A program made the translations under genes and the position numbers. The notes under the pieces are model-generated. The model was given only the letters and a program-made list of their open reading frames with translations. It did not search any database and was not told the DNA's origin. Shown in pieces: positions 17,282-25,101 of a stretch of DNA of 54,129 nucleotides; the first letter of the stretch is position 1, and every line of letters begins with the position of its first letter. The DNA is taken from contig NZ_VOPH01000018.1 in assembly GCF_009765275.1 (NCBI RefSeq), positions 1-54,129 on the forward strand, in the 5' to 3' direction. This DNA is from Chachezhania sediminis (GTDB lineage Bacteria; Pseudomonadota; Alphaproteobacteria; Rhodobacterales; Rhodobacteraceae).

Positions 17282-17743
17282 TCAGAATGGCAGCGGCGCG
17301 TTTTCCTTGATCGATTTCAGCACGAAGAAGGTCCGGATCTGCCGTACCCCGGGCAGGGCGATCAGCTTGCGGCTGTGCAGCGTGTTGAAGCTGTTCATGT
17401 CGCGCACCCGGATCTTCAGCAGGTAATCGAATTCCCCCGCGACCAGCAGGCAGTCCAGCACCTCGGGGATGCCTTCGGCCGCCGTTTCCAGCGCGGCAAA
17501 GCTGTCGGGCGTCGACCGGTCCAGCACCACGCCCACCATGACCAGCGCGCCAAGGCCCACGGCATCCGGCACGACCTCGGCCCGGACAGCGGGGATGAAG
17601 CCTTCGGCGAACAGGCGCTGCGTGCGGCGATGACAGGTGGCCGGGCTGACATTCACCCTGTCTGCCAGTTCGGCATTCGTCAGCCGCCCGTCACGGTGCA
17701 GGGCCCGCAGGATGGCACGGTCGATTCGGTCGATTCCGGGCAT
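17282..17743 (-). CDS. acdR: Lrp/AsnC-family regulator, likely AcdR-type
   Basis: 153 residues from the ATG at 17743; GGAAGAT lies just upstream, and an in-frame ATG 30 bp further up is possible. The N-terminal HTH is DGRLTNAELADRVNVSPATCHRRTQRLF (about 15-42) and the C-terminal RAM/effector domain follows with EYDYLLKIRV-type text (here EFDYLLKIRV) and GVRQIRTFFVLKSIKEN. It is divergent from the ACC deaminase gene. In Pseudomonas and rhizobia, acdS is controlled by a divergently encoded Lrp-type AcdR, so the same role is inferred here. The symbol rests on that context; other Lrp roles are not excluded. Confidence 0.75.
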   Translation of the reverse strand: MPGIDRIDRAILRALHRDGRLTNAELADRVNVSPATCHRRTQRLFAEGFIPAVRAEVVPDAVGLGALVMVGVVLDRSTPDSFAALETAAEGIPEVLDCLLVAGEFDYLLKIRVRDMNSFNTLHSRKLIALPGVRQIRTFFVLKSIKENAPLPF

Positions 17744-17805
17744 GGAAGGATCTTCCAATTTTCCCCATTCCAATTTTCAATTCAGTCATAAGTTGGAGAA
17801 ATTAT

Positions 17806-17829
17806 GGCGAAAAATAGGAAGTTTTCGCC
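17806..17829. promoter_or_regulatory. Inverted repeat GGCGAAAA-N8-TTTTCGCC, candidate AcdR operator
   Basis: Two perfect 8-bp arms (17806-17813 and 17822-17829) are separated by 8 bp in the 155-bp gap between the Lrp-type gene and acdS. The surrounding 17755-17830 is unusually AT-rich for this genome. Lrp proteins bind such dyads, often AT-rich. That this is the operator is inference. Confidence 0.5.
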
Positions 17830-17898
17830 CGCACTTTGATAGCACCTTTCATCCTCCCATCGCTAGATTCTCCGACAGTGAAACTTCGGAGGCCCTCC

Positions 17899-18918
17899 AT
17901 GTCCCTGCTTGAGAAATTCGAACGCTACCCGCTGACATTCGGACCCACCCCCATCGAACATCTGCCCCGCCTGACCGAGGCGCTGGGCGGCAAGGTCCAG
18001 ATCTATGCCAAGCGCGACGACTGCAATTCCGGCCTGGCGATGGGCGGGAACAAGCTGCGCAAGCTGGAATACATCGTGCCGGATGCCATCGCGTCCGGGG
18101 CCGATACGTTGGTGTCCATCGGCGGGGTGCAGTCGAACCACACCCGCATGGTGGCGGCGACGGCGGCCAAGCTGGGCATGAAATGTGTCGTCATCCAGGA
18201 AAAATGGGTGCCCCACTACGACGCGGTCTACGACCGCGTGGGCAATATCCAGATGACCCGCCTGATGGGCGCCGATTCCCGGCTGGTCGAGGACGGGTTC
18301 GACATCGGCATCCGCGAAAGCTGGCAGAATGCCATCCGCTCGGTCGAGGAGGCGGGCGGCAAGCCCTATCCGATCCCGGCGGGCGCCTCGGTCCACAAAT
18401 ACGGCGGCCTGGGCTATGTCGGCTTTGCCGAGGAAGTGGCCGAACAGGAAAAGGCGCTGGGCTTCCAGTTCGATTACATCGTCGTCTGCGTGGTCACCGG
18501 ATCGACCCAGGGCGGCATGATCGTGGGCTTTGCGGCGCAGGACCGCGCCCATCGTGTGATCGGCATCGACGCATCGGGCACCCTGGACCAGACCCGCGCG
18601 CAGGTCCGCCAGATCGTCGACGACACGGCCGAACTGGTGGGGCTGGGCCGTCCGGTCCGCGAGGACGAAATCGTGATCAACCCGGACTATGCCTATCCCG
18701 CCTATGGCGTGCCGTCGGAGGAAACCAACGACGCCATCCGCCTGGCTGCCCGGACCGAGGCGATGATCACCGACCCGGTCTATGAAGGCAAATCCATGCA
18801 GGGCCTGATCGACCTGACGCAGAAGGGTTTCTTCCCGGAAGGCGCGCGGGTGCTTTACGCCCACCTGGGCGGCGCACCGGCGCTGAACGGCTATAGCTAC
18901 CATTACAAGGACGGCTGA
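17899..18918 (+). CDS. acdS: 1-aminocyclopropane-1-carboxylate (ACC) deaminase
   Basis: 339 residues, the family length (338). The ATG at 17899 follows CGGAGG (17887-17892). It is a PLP enzyme that opens ACC, the ethylene precursor, to 2-oxobutanoate and ammonia. Lys52 in [10 protein letters not shown] is the PLP lysine (Lys51 in the Pseudomonas enzyme). Residues that separate true ACC deaminases from D-cysteine desulfhydrases are all present one position along: Ser79, Tyr269, Tyr295, Glu296 and Leu323. The divergent Lrp-type regulator supports the call. It probably lets the bacterium use ACC from algae or plants as a nitrogen source. Confidence 0.93.
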   Translation: MSLLEKFERYPLTFGPTPIEHLPRLTEALGGKVQIYAKRDDCNSGLAMGGNKLRKLEYIVPDAIASGADTLVSIGGVQSNHTRMVAATAAKLGMKCVVIQEKWVPHYDAVYDRVGNIQMTRLMGADSRLVEDGFDIGIRESWQNAIRSVEEAGGKPYPIPAGASVHKYGGLGYVGFAEEVAEQEKALGFQFDYIVVCVVTGSTQGGMIVGFAAQDRAHRVIGIDASGTLDQTRAQVRQIVDDTAELVGLGRPVREDEIVINPDYAYPAYGVPSEETNDAIRLAARTEAMITDPVYEGKSMQGLIDLTQKGFFPEGARVLYAHLGGAPALNGYSYHYKDG

Positions 18919-18931
18919 GGGTCGAAAAACG

Positions 18932-18961
18932 AAGGCCGCCTGCGTTTCCGCGGGCGGCCTT
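18932..18961. terminator. Intrinsic terminator after acdS
   Basis: A perfect 9-bp stem AAGGCCGCC / GGCGGCCTT has a 12-nt loop and is followed on the plus strand by TCGGTTTCTTCC. On the minus strand it is followed by CGTTTTTCG, so it may also end transcription coming from the tRNA gene. Confidence 0.75.
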
Positions 18962-18990
18962 TCGGTTTCTTCCGGTCACCCGAAAGAAAC

Positions 18991-19065
18991 TGGCTGGGGA
19001 GGCAGGATTCGAACCTGCAACCTGCGGTACCAAAAACCGTTGCGCTACCGTTGCGCCACTCCCCA
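18991..19065 (-). tRNA. tRNA-Gln (anticodon UUG)
   Basis: 75 nt including an encoded 3' CCA. The acceptor stem TGGGGAG/CTCCCCA is perfect. The D-arm GCGC-AACGGTA-GCGC, an anticodon arm with loop TTTTGGT (TTG at 34-36) and the T-arm with GGTTCGAATCC are all present. It reads glutamine CAA and, with a modified U34, CAG. It lies between the acdS terminator and the SH3-protein gene. Confidence 0.95.
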
Positions 19066-19192
19066 GCAGTGCCGCGCTAGTTACTGTGGTTTTCCGGGGC
19101 TTTCAAGAGCGTTATCCAAAAACTTTGCGCCGATCGCCTGGAACGGTTCCGATACCGCCAAGCCACTGTTTTGAAGGGGCCGTACCGGCGCC

Positions 19193-19723
19193 TCAGTCGC
19201 GGATTTCATCCGGTGCCACGCCCCACAGATTGGATTTCTTTGCCCATCCGTTGTAGCCGCCGGCCGAGACCTCGCACCAGTCGGCCGTGCATTCGCCCAG
19301 GCGGGCGATCACGCCGATTTCGAAGGTGGCCACGGCACGGGCGTCGGGGTCGGGACGGTTCAGGACCGGCATCATATCGGTCTGGGTCAGGACGGTGCGC
19401 ACGCCGGACAGAAGCGCATAGTGCATCCAGCCGCCCACGCCTTCGTAATCCTGAACCTTGCGCCAGTGTTCGTATTCGGCGGTGACCTGAAGCGGCATGT
19501 CCCGGCGCTTGAACACCCAGTCGATGCGGTGGGTCGTCGACGGGCCGCGGCGGACATTGCCTTCGCTGGTCTTCATCGACACGAAACGGGGCAGGGGCAG
19601 GTTGGTGACCGGCCCGCGCGTGATTTCTGCCAGGGCGGAGGCCGGCGCCAGCACCGGTGCCGCCACGAACGCCAGACCCGCCACCAAGGCGGCGCGGCGC
19701 GAGGTCACACCATTTTCCGTCAC
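19193..19723 (-). CDS. SH3-domain-like secreted protein
   Basis: About 176 residues from a GTG at 19723; the start is uncertain because the frame is open further upstream. After SRR the N terminus has a hydrophobic run (AALVAGLAFVAAPVLAPASALA), a probable signal peptide. The remainder carries two bacterial SH3-like units: one with SEGNVRRGPSTTHRIDWVF and VQDYEGVGGWMHYALLSG, one with IARLGECTADWCEVSAGGYNGW. Such domains bind cell-wall or protein ligands in the periplasm. It is divergent from the 2-hydroxyacid dehydrogenase gene. The exact partner is unknown. Confidence 0.78.
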   Translation of the reverse strand: MTENGVTSRRAALVAGLAFVAAPVLAPASALAEITRGPVTNLPLPRFVSMKTSEGNVRRGPSTTHRIDWVFKRRDMPLQVTAEYEHWRKVQDYEGVGGWMHYALLSGVRTVLTQTDMMPVLNRPDPDARAVATFEIGVIARLGECTADWCEVSAGGYNGWAKKSNLWGVAPDEIRD

Positions 19724-19898
19724 AGTTCGCCTGTCTGTTTTGTTACCAGTCTGCTCGCGGGGGCGGGGTGCTTCCGGTCCGTGTCCGAACTGTCCCCGGC
19801 TGGGGGCCATCCGGGCGGCCGAGTATTCTTGTATCCGGTCCCGTCATGGGCCACGATGCCACGGCGACGGCGGGCAGGAAAAGAAGGGAGGCACCGGC

Positions 19899-20885
19899 GT
19901 GCCAAGAGAAAGATTGAGTGTTGTCGTCACGCGACGGTTGCCAGAGCCTGTCGAACGGCGTCTGGACGAACTTTTCGACGTGACCCTGCGCACTGACGAT
20001 GCGCCCATGACGCGCGAGGAGTTGGTGGCGGCGGTCAAGGCGGCCGACGTGCTGGTGCCGACGGTGACCGACGTGATCGACGCGGGGCTGCTGGCCCAGG
20101 CGGGCGAACAACTGCGGCTGATCGCCAACTACGGCGCGGGCGTCGATCATGTCGACGTGGCCACGGCGCGGCAGCGGGGGATCCTGGTGTCGAACACGCC
20201 GGGCGTGCTGACCGACGATACCGCCGACATGACCATGGCGCTGATCCTGGCCGTCACCCGGCGGATCCCGGAAGGTCTGGCGGTGATGCAGAAGGGCGAA
20301 TGGCAGGGCTGGGCGCCCACCGCGCTGCTGGGCGGCCGGATCGCGGGGCGGCGCCTTGGCATCCTGGGCATGGGCCGGATCGGGCAGGCCGTGGCGCGCC
20401 GGGCGCAGGCCTTTGGCATGCAGATCCACTATCACAACCGCCGCAAGCTGCATCCCGAGATCGAGGCACAGTACGGCGCGACCTACTGGGAAAGCCTGGA
20501 CCAAATGGTGGCGCGGATGGACGTGATTTCCATCAATTGCCCGTCGACCCCGTCGACCTTCCACCTGCTGAACGCGCGCCGCATGAAGCTGCTGAAGCCG
20601 CAGGCGGTGATCGTGAACACTTCGCGCGGGGAAGTGATCGACGAAAGCGCGCTGGTCCGGGCGCTGCAGAACGGCGACATCGCCGGCGCCGGCTTGGACG
20701 TGTTCCGCCGCGACCCCGAGTCGGAAGCGCGCCTGCGCGAACTCGACAATGTCGTGCTGCTGCCGCACATGGGGTCCGCCACCGTCGAGGGCCGGATCGA
20801 GATGGGCGAGAAGGTGATCATCAACATCAAGACCTACGAGGACGGCCACCGGCCGCCCGACCAGGTCGTCCCGTCGATGCTGTAA
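19899..20885 (+). CDS. D-2-hydroxyacid dehydrogenase (D-glycerate dehydrogenase/hydroxypyruvate reductase type)
   Basis: 328 residues from a GTG preceded by GGGAGG (19886-19891); the frame is open upstream, but this start fits both the Shine-Dalgarno site and the family N terminus. The NAD-binding motif GMGRIG is at 157-162. The catalytic arginine lies in NTSRGEVIDE (Arg243) and the catalytic histidine in LLPHMGSAT (His290). The usual acidic partner in GLDVF-x-x-E is Asp272 (GLDVFRRDP), a conservative change. The family reduces hydroxypyruvate or glyoxylate with NAD(P)H, feeding the serine cycle or photorespiratory-type metabolism. Confidence 0.88.
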   Translation: MPRERLSVVVTRRLPEPVERRLDELFDVTLRTDDAPMTREELVAAVKAADVLVPTVTDVIDAGLLAQAGEQLRLIANYGAGVDHVDVATARQRGILVSNTPGVLTDDTADMTMALILAVTRRIPEGLAVMQKGEWQGWAPTALLGGRIAGRRLGILGMGRIGQAVARRAQAFGMQIHYHNRRKLHPEIEAQYGATYWESLDQMVARMDVISINCPSTPSTFHLLNARRMKLLKPQAVIVNTSRGEVIDESALVRALQNGDIAGAGLDVFRRDPESEARLRELDNVVLLPHMGSATVEGRIEMGEKVIINIKTYEDGHRPPDQVVPSML

Positions 20886-20894
20886 GGCGCGTTC

Positions 20895-21437
20895 GTGCGG
20901 GCCTTCCTGGCCATCGAACCGCCGGTCGAGGTGCTGGATGCGCTTGAACGCATCCAGTCCGACCTGCCGGTGGGGCGCGCCGTCCCGGTCGAGAACCTGC
21001 ACCTGACGCTGGCCTTTCTGGACGACCAGCCAGAGGACAGGCTGGAAGACCTGCACTATGCGCTGGAAGGCCTGCGCCTGCCGTCGGCCGACGTGTCCTT
21101 CGACGGCCTGGGCACCTTCGGCGGAGACCGCCCGCGGATCCTTTTTGCCGCAGTTCGGCCCGCGCCGTCCCTGCTGGACCTGCATCGCCTGATCGCGGCC
21201 GAGGTCCGCCGCGCGGGTATCGTGCTGCCCCGAGAAACCTTCCGTCCACATGTCACGCTGGCCCGCCTGCGCCGCGACCTGTCGCAGGAGGCGCTGGTGC
21301 GCCTGCAGGATTTCCTCGCGTCGGAACTGCAGACCGACATCCCGCCCTTCACCGCCACGTCCCTGACGCTTTTCGAATCGGATCTGCATCCGGGCGGGGC
21401 CCGATACGACGCGCTGTCGTCCTATCCTCTCGTCTGA
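20895..21437 (+). CDS. thpR: RNA 2',3'-cyclic phosphodiesterase
   Basis: 180 residues with a GTG start, 9 bp after the dehydrogenase stop. Two H-x-T motifs define the 2H phosphoesterase fold: HLTLAF (His36, Thr38) and HVTLAR (His119, Thr121). These enzymes open 2',3'-cyclic phosphates on RNA ends, and some ligate tRNA halves in vitro. Length matches ThpR/LigT. Co-transcription with the dehydrogenase is likely from the spacing, but there is no obvious functional link. Confidence 0.9.
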   Translation: MRAFLAIEPPVEVLDALERIQSDLPVGRAVPVENLHLTLAFLDDQPEDRLEDLHYALEGLRLPSADVSFDGLGTFGGDRPRILFAAVRPAPSLLDLHRLIAAEVRRAGIVLPRETFRPHVTLARLRRDLSQEALVRLQDFLASELQTDIPPFTATSLTLFESDLHPGGARYDALSSYPLV

Positions 21438-21533
21438 GTGACTGGAGGGGGCGCCGTCCCCGGGTTAGGCTGTCCGGGACGGGGCGACACCCCGACCGGA
21501 AACGCACCCGACCAAAACCGGAAAGGAATGCCC

Positions 21534-23333
21534 ATGCTCTCCCGCCGGATCGGCCGCCGCGCCATTGCCGCCATTGCCTCCCTGTGTGCCACCGCCGCGC
21601 TGGCCCAACAGGCGACCGATGCTGTGGCCCCGGAACCCGCGACCGAGGCCGGTTTGGTCAGCGCGGCTTCGGCCCAGGTCGCCGCCGCCCTTCAGGCCAA
21701 GGCCGAAGGACGCCCGGTGACGGGGCAGGACTGGATGATTTCCGCCGCGAATCCCCTGGCGGTCGAGGCCGGGGCGGCCGTTCTGGCACAGGGCGGCACG
21801 GCCGCGGACGCGCTGGTGACGGTCCAGACGGTGCTGGGGCTGGTAGAGCCGCAAAGCTCCGGCCTGGGTGGCGGTGCCTTCCTGGTCTGGTACGATGCCG
21901 CTTCGGGCGAACTGACAACGCTCGACGGTCGGGAAACCGCACCGCAGGCCGCCACGCCCCTCCTGTTCCAGACCGAAGGCGCGCCCATGGGCTTTTTCGA
22001 GGCCGTGGTCGGCGGCCGCTCCGTGGGCGTCCCCGGTACGCCTGCGCTGCTGGAAATGGCGCATGACAGATGGGGCCGGCTGGGTTGGTCCGGTCTTTTC
22101 GATCCGGCGATCGCGCTGGCCGAAGACGGCTTCGACGTCTCGCCCCGCCTGTCGGCGCTGGTGGTGATGGACCTGCTGCGGCTGAAGACCTATCCCACGA
22201 CGGCCGCTTATTTCCTGCCGGGGGGCTTTCCCCTTCTGCCCGGCCGGACCTTGCAGAACCCGGACTATGCCGAGGTGCTGCGTACGCTGGCGGCCGAGGG
22301 CGCGGCGCCCTTCTATACCGGCCGGATCGCCGAAGACATCGTCGCCACCGTGCAGGGTGCCGTGAACAATCCCGGCCTTCTGACGATGGAGGACATGGCC
22401 CTGTACCGCGTCAAGGAACGCCGCCCGGTCTGCGGCGCCTACCGCGTCTATCAGGTCTGCGGGATGGGCCCGCCGTCGTCGGGCGCCATCGCGGTGGGCC
22501 AGATCCTGGGCCTGCTGCAGCCCTTCGACATGGCCGCCCTTGGCCCCGACAGCGCCGAGGCCTGGCGCCTGATCGGCGACGCCTCGCGCCTGGCCTTCGC
22601 GGATCGCGGCCGCTATGTCGCCGATACCGATTTCGTGCCGGTTCCGGTGAAGGGCCTGCTGGACCCGGCCTATCTGGCCGAACGCGCCCGCCTGCTGGAT
22701 GGCGATACAGCCCTGGACGTCGCGGCCCCCGGCGACCCGGCCTGGGACCATGCCGGGCTGTTCGGCGACGGGATTTCCCCCGAACAGCCATCGACCAGCC
22801 ATATCTCCATCGTGGACAGCTATGGCAACGTTGCGTCCATGACGACGACCATCGAGAATCAGTTCGGCTCTCGCCTGATGGTCCGCGGGTTCCTTCTGAA
22901 CAATGAACTGACCGACTTCTCGTTCCGGTCGGTCGAGGATGGCCGCCCCGTCGCGAACCGCGTCGAACCGGGCAAGCGGCCCCGGTCGTCCATGGCCCCG
23001 ACCATTGTCCTGCAGGACGGCAAACCGGTCCTGGCCGTCGGGTCGCCCGGGGGCAGCCGGATCATCGGCTATGTCGCGCAGGCCATCGTGGCCTGGGCAG
23101 ACTGGGGCATGGACGTCCAGCAGGCGGTGTCGATGGGCCACGGCGTGAATCGTTTCGGCACCTTCGATGTCGAGGGCGGCACGGCCATGGAGGCCCTTCA
23201 GGCGCCGCTTGAAGCGATGGGTTTCACGGTTGAACCCAGGATGCTGAATTCGGGCCTTCATGCCATCGAGATCGGCGAAGGCCTGGAAGGCGGGGCCGAT
23301 CCGCGTCGCGAAGGGATTGCACTCGGCCGCTAG
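21534..23333 (+). CDS. ggt: Gamma-glutamyltransferase
   Basis: 599 residues from the ATG at 21534, which has AAAGGA at good spacing; an ATG at 21528 is too close to that site. The signal peptide is at about 1-23 (RAIAAIASLCATAALAQQ), so the product is periplasmic. ANPLAVEAGAAVLAQGGTAADALV and SSGLGGGAFLVWYD are typical of the large subunit. The autoprocessing nucleophile is Thr421 in QPSTSHISIVD, followed by GNVASMTTTIENQFGSR. The enzyme cleaves glutathione and other gamma-glutamyl compounds. The C terminus (PRREGIALGR) keeps the family GxDPRR-type ending. Stand-alone gene. Confidence 0.93.
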   Translation: MLSRRIGRRAIAAIASLCATAALAQQATDAVAPEPATEAGLVSAASAQVAAALQAKAEGRPVTGQDWMISAANPLAVEAGAAVLAQGGTAADALVTVQTVLGLVEPQSSGLGGGAFLVWYDAASGELTTLDGRETAPQAATPLLFQTEGAPMGFFEAVVGGRSVGVPGTPALLEMAHDRWGRLGWSGLFDPAIALAEDGFDVSPRLSALVVMDLLRLKTYPTTAAYFLPGGFPLLPGRTLQNPDYAEVLRTLAAEGAAPFYTGRIAEDIVATVQGAVNNPGLLTMEDMALYRVKERRPVCGAYRVYQVCGMGPPSSGAIAVGQILGLLQPFDMAALGPDSAEAWRLIGDASRLAFADRGRYVADTDFVPVPVKGLLDPAYLAERARLLDGDTALDVAAPGDPAWDHAGLFGDGISPEQPSTSHISIVDSYGNVASMTTTIENQFGSRLMVRGFLLNNELTDFSFRSVEDGRPVANRVEPGKRPRSSMAPTIVLQDGKPVLAVGSPGGSRIIGYVAQAIVAWADWGMDVQQAVSMGHGVNRFGTFDVEGGTAMEALQAPLEAMGFTVEPRMLNSGLHAIEIGEGLEGGADPRREGIALGR

Positions 23334-23386
23334 GCGCGCTTTGGGTAGGCGCATCTGTCCGGTTCGAATTTCTGCAGGAGGAACCC

Positions 23387-24799
23387 ATGGTCCAGGCAAC
23401 ACGGTTGGAACGCAACGAGGCCGGGATCGCGGCCGCAGTTGGAATCCTGAAGCAGCAGTTCGGAGACCGGTTCCAGACCGGCGCCTCGATCCGCGAACAG
23501 CACGCCCACACCACGACCTATATCGAGACGCAGTCTCCCGACGGCGTGGTCTTTCCCGAATCGACCGCCGAGGTGGCCGAGATCGTTCGGATCTGCGCCG
23601 CCCACAAGGTGCCGGTAATCGGCTTCGGCATCGGGTCGTCGCTGGAAGGCCACGTGAACGCGCCCGCGGGCGGCATCTCGGTCGACTTCAGCAGGATGGA
23701 CAAGGTGCTGGCGGTGCATGGCGCCGACCTCGACGTCGTCGTCCAGCCCGGCATCACGCGCGAGGCGCTGAATGTCCACCTGCGCGACAGCGGTCTCTTC
23801 TTCCCCATCGACCCGGGGGCCAATGCCACCATCGGCGGCATGGCGGCGACCCGCGCTTCGGGCACGAACGCGGTGCGCTATGGCACGATGAAGGACAACA
23901 TCCTGTCGCTGGAGGCGGTGATGCCCGACGGCACCGTGATCCGCACGGGCACCCGCGCCCGCAAGTCTTCCGCGGGCTACGACCTGACCCGGCTGCTGAT
24001 CGGGTCCGAAGGCACGCTGGGCCTGATCACCGAGATCACGTTGCGCCTGCAGGGCATCCCCGAGGCGATCTCCTCGGCCCGCTGTTCCTTCCCGACGGTC
24101 GACGCGGCCTGCGAGGCGGTGATCGCCACGATCCAGTACGGTATCCCGGTCGCCCGTATCGAGCTTCTGGATGCGATGAGCGTGCGCGCGGTGAACCTCT
24201 ATGCCGGGCTGGGTCTGCCGGAAACGCCGATGCTGCTTTTGGAATTCCACGGGTCCGCGGCGGGCGTGGCGGAACAGACCGAGAGCTTCCGCGAAATCGC
24301 AGCAGACTTCGGCAGCACGGACTATGTTGCCACCGCCTCGCCGGAAGAGCGCAACAAGGTCTGGAAGGCGCGCCACGACATGTATTACGCCTCGCTGCAG
24401 CTGCGCCCCGGCTGCAAGGGCCTGTCGACGGATATCTGCGTTCCGATCTCGAACCTTGCCACCTGTGTGAACCGCGCCACCGAAAAGGCGGCCGAAATGG
24501 GCCTGATGGCGCCGGTGGTGGGCCATGTCGGCGACGGCAACTTCCACATGCTGGTCCTGATGGACATGGACGACCCGGCCGAGATCGCGAAGGCCGACGA
24601 ATATGTCGGCTGGCTGAACGAGATGGCGATCGAGATGGACGGCACCTGTACCGGCGAACACGGCATCGGCCAGGGCAAGCGGCCCTACCTGATGAAGGAA
24701 CTGGGCCAGGCAGTGGACGTGATGGCCGCGATCAAGCACGCGATCGACCCGGATGGCATCATGAACCCGGGCAAGATCGTGCCGGACATGTCCATCTGA
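23387..24799 (+). CDS. FAD-linked oxidase, D-lactate dehydrogenase (cytochrome) type
   Basis: 470 residues, preceded by CAGGAGG. The N-terminal VAO-type FAD domain has VPVIGFGIGSSLEGHVNAP and FPIDPGANATIGGMAATRASGT; the C-terminal domain has GHVGDGNFHMLVL and the signature GTCTGEHGIGQGKR before NPGKIVP. These enzymes oxidise D-lactate, or D-2-hydroxy acids such as glycolate in the GlcD branch, and pass electrons to cytochrome or quinone. No glcE/glcF genes follow, so a single-subunit D-lactate dehydrogenase is the better call. It is followed by repeat copy A with a strong terminator. Confidence 0.88.
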   Translation: MVQATRLERNEAGIAAAVGILKQQFGDRFQTGASIREQHAHTTTYIETQSPDGVVFPESTAEVAEIVRICAAHKVPVIGFGIGSSLEGHVNAPAGGISVDFSRMDKVLAVHGADLDVVVQPGITREALNVHLRDSGLFFPIDPGANATIGGMAATRASGTNAVRYGTMKDNILSLEAVMPDGTVIRTGTRARKSSAGYDLTRLLIGSEGTLGLITEITLRLQGIPEAISSARCSFPTVDAACEAVIATIQYGIPVARIELLDAMSVRAVNLYAGLGLPETPMLLLEFHGSAAGVAEQTESFREIAADFGSTDYVATASPEERNKVWKARHDMYYASLQLRPGCKGLSTDICVPISNLATCVNRATEKAAEMGLMAPVVGHVGDGNFHMLVLMDMDDPAEIAKADEYVGWLNEMAIEMDGTCTGEHGIGQGKRPYLMKELGQAVDVMAAIKHAIDPDGIMNPGKIVPDMSI

Positions 24800-24823
24800 A
24801 GCCTGCGCCAGGCGGCACGGTCG

Positions 24824-24946
24824 ATGGGGGCTCTGCCCCCGCCGCACCTGCGGCGCGACTCCCCCGAGGTATTTGAAGACCAAAGAAGCCGGGAGAGCGT
24901 TCCCGGCTTCTTCTTTTCACAAATACTCCCGCCGGAGGCATCCGGC
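24824..24946 (-). repeat. Mosaic intergenic repeat, copy A (inverted orientation)
   Basis: Read on the minus strand this matches copy C in order: CTCCGGCGGGAGTATTT, GAAAAGAAGAAGCCGGG, a variable loop, CTTCTTTGGTCTTCAAATAC, CTCGGGGGAG, then GGGGGCAGAGCCCCC (24826-24840). The outer halves GTATTT...AAATAC pair, so the unit folds into a long hairpin. It occupies most of the 302-bp gap before the dehydrogenase gene at 25102. Confidence 0.85.
24883..24917. terminator. Strong intrinsic terminator inside repeat copy A
   Basis: A perfect 12-bp stem AAGAAGCCGGGA / TCCCGGCTTCTT with a 6-nt loop is followed on the plus strand by CTTTTCAC. On the minus strand it is followed by TGGTCTTC. It should end transcripts from the D-lactate dehydrogenase-type gene. 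Confidence 0.8.
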
Positions 24947-25101
24947 ATGAGCAGCGTTTCCCGACGCCCGGAAGATGTCGAAACGACGGCGGCGGCGAAC
25001 GGACAGGTCGGTTTTGTCGTGCATTCGGTCGGCCTGCCTCTGTGCCGGATCCCGCGCCCGCATTATGAAGGCGCAATGCGCGCGTCTGCGGAGTTGCGGT
25101 G

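Noticed and set aside
24824-24946. Open frames running through repeat copies A, B and C into the next gene
   Set aside because: They arise because the repeats lack stops in that frame. Start sites with ribosome-binding sequences lie downstream, and the encoded text differs between copies.
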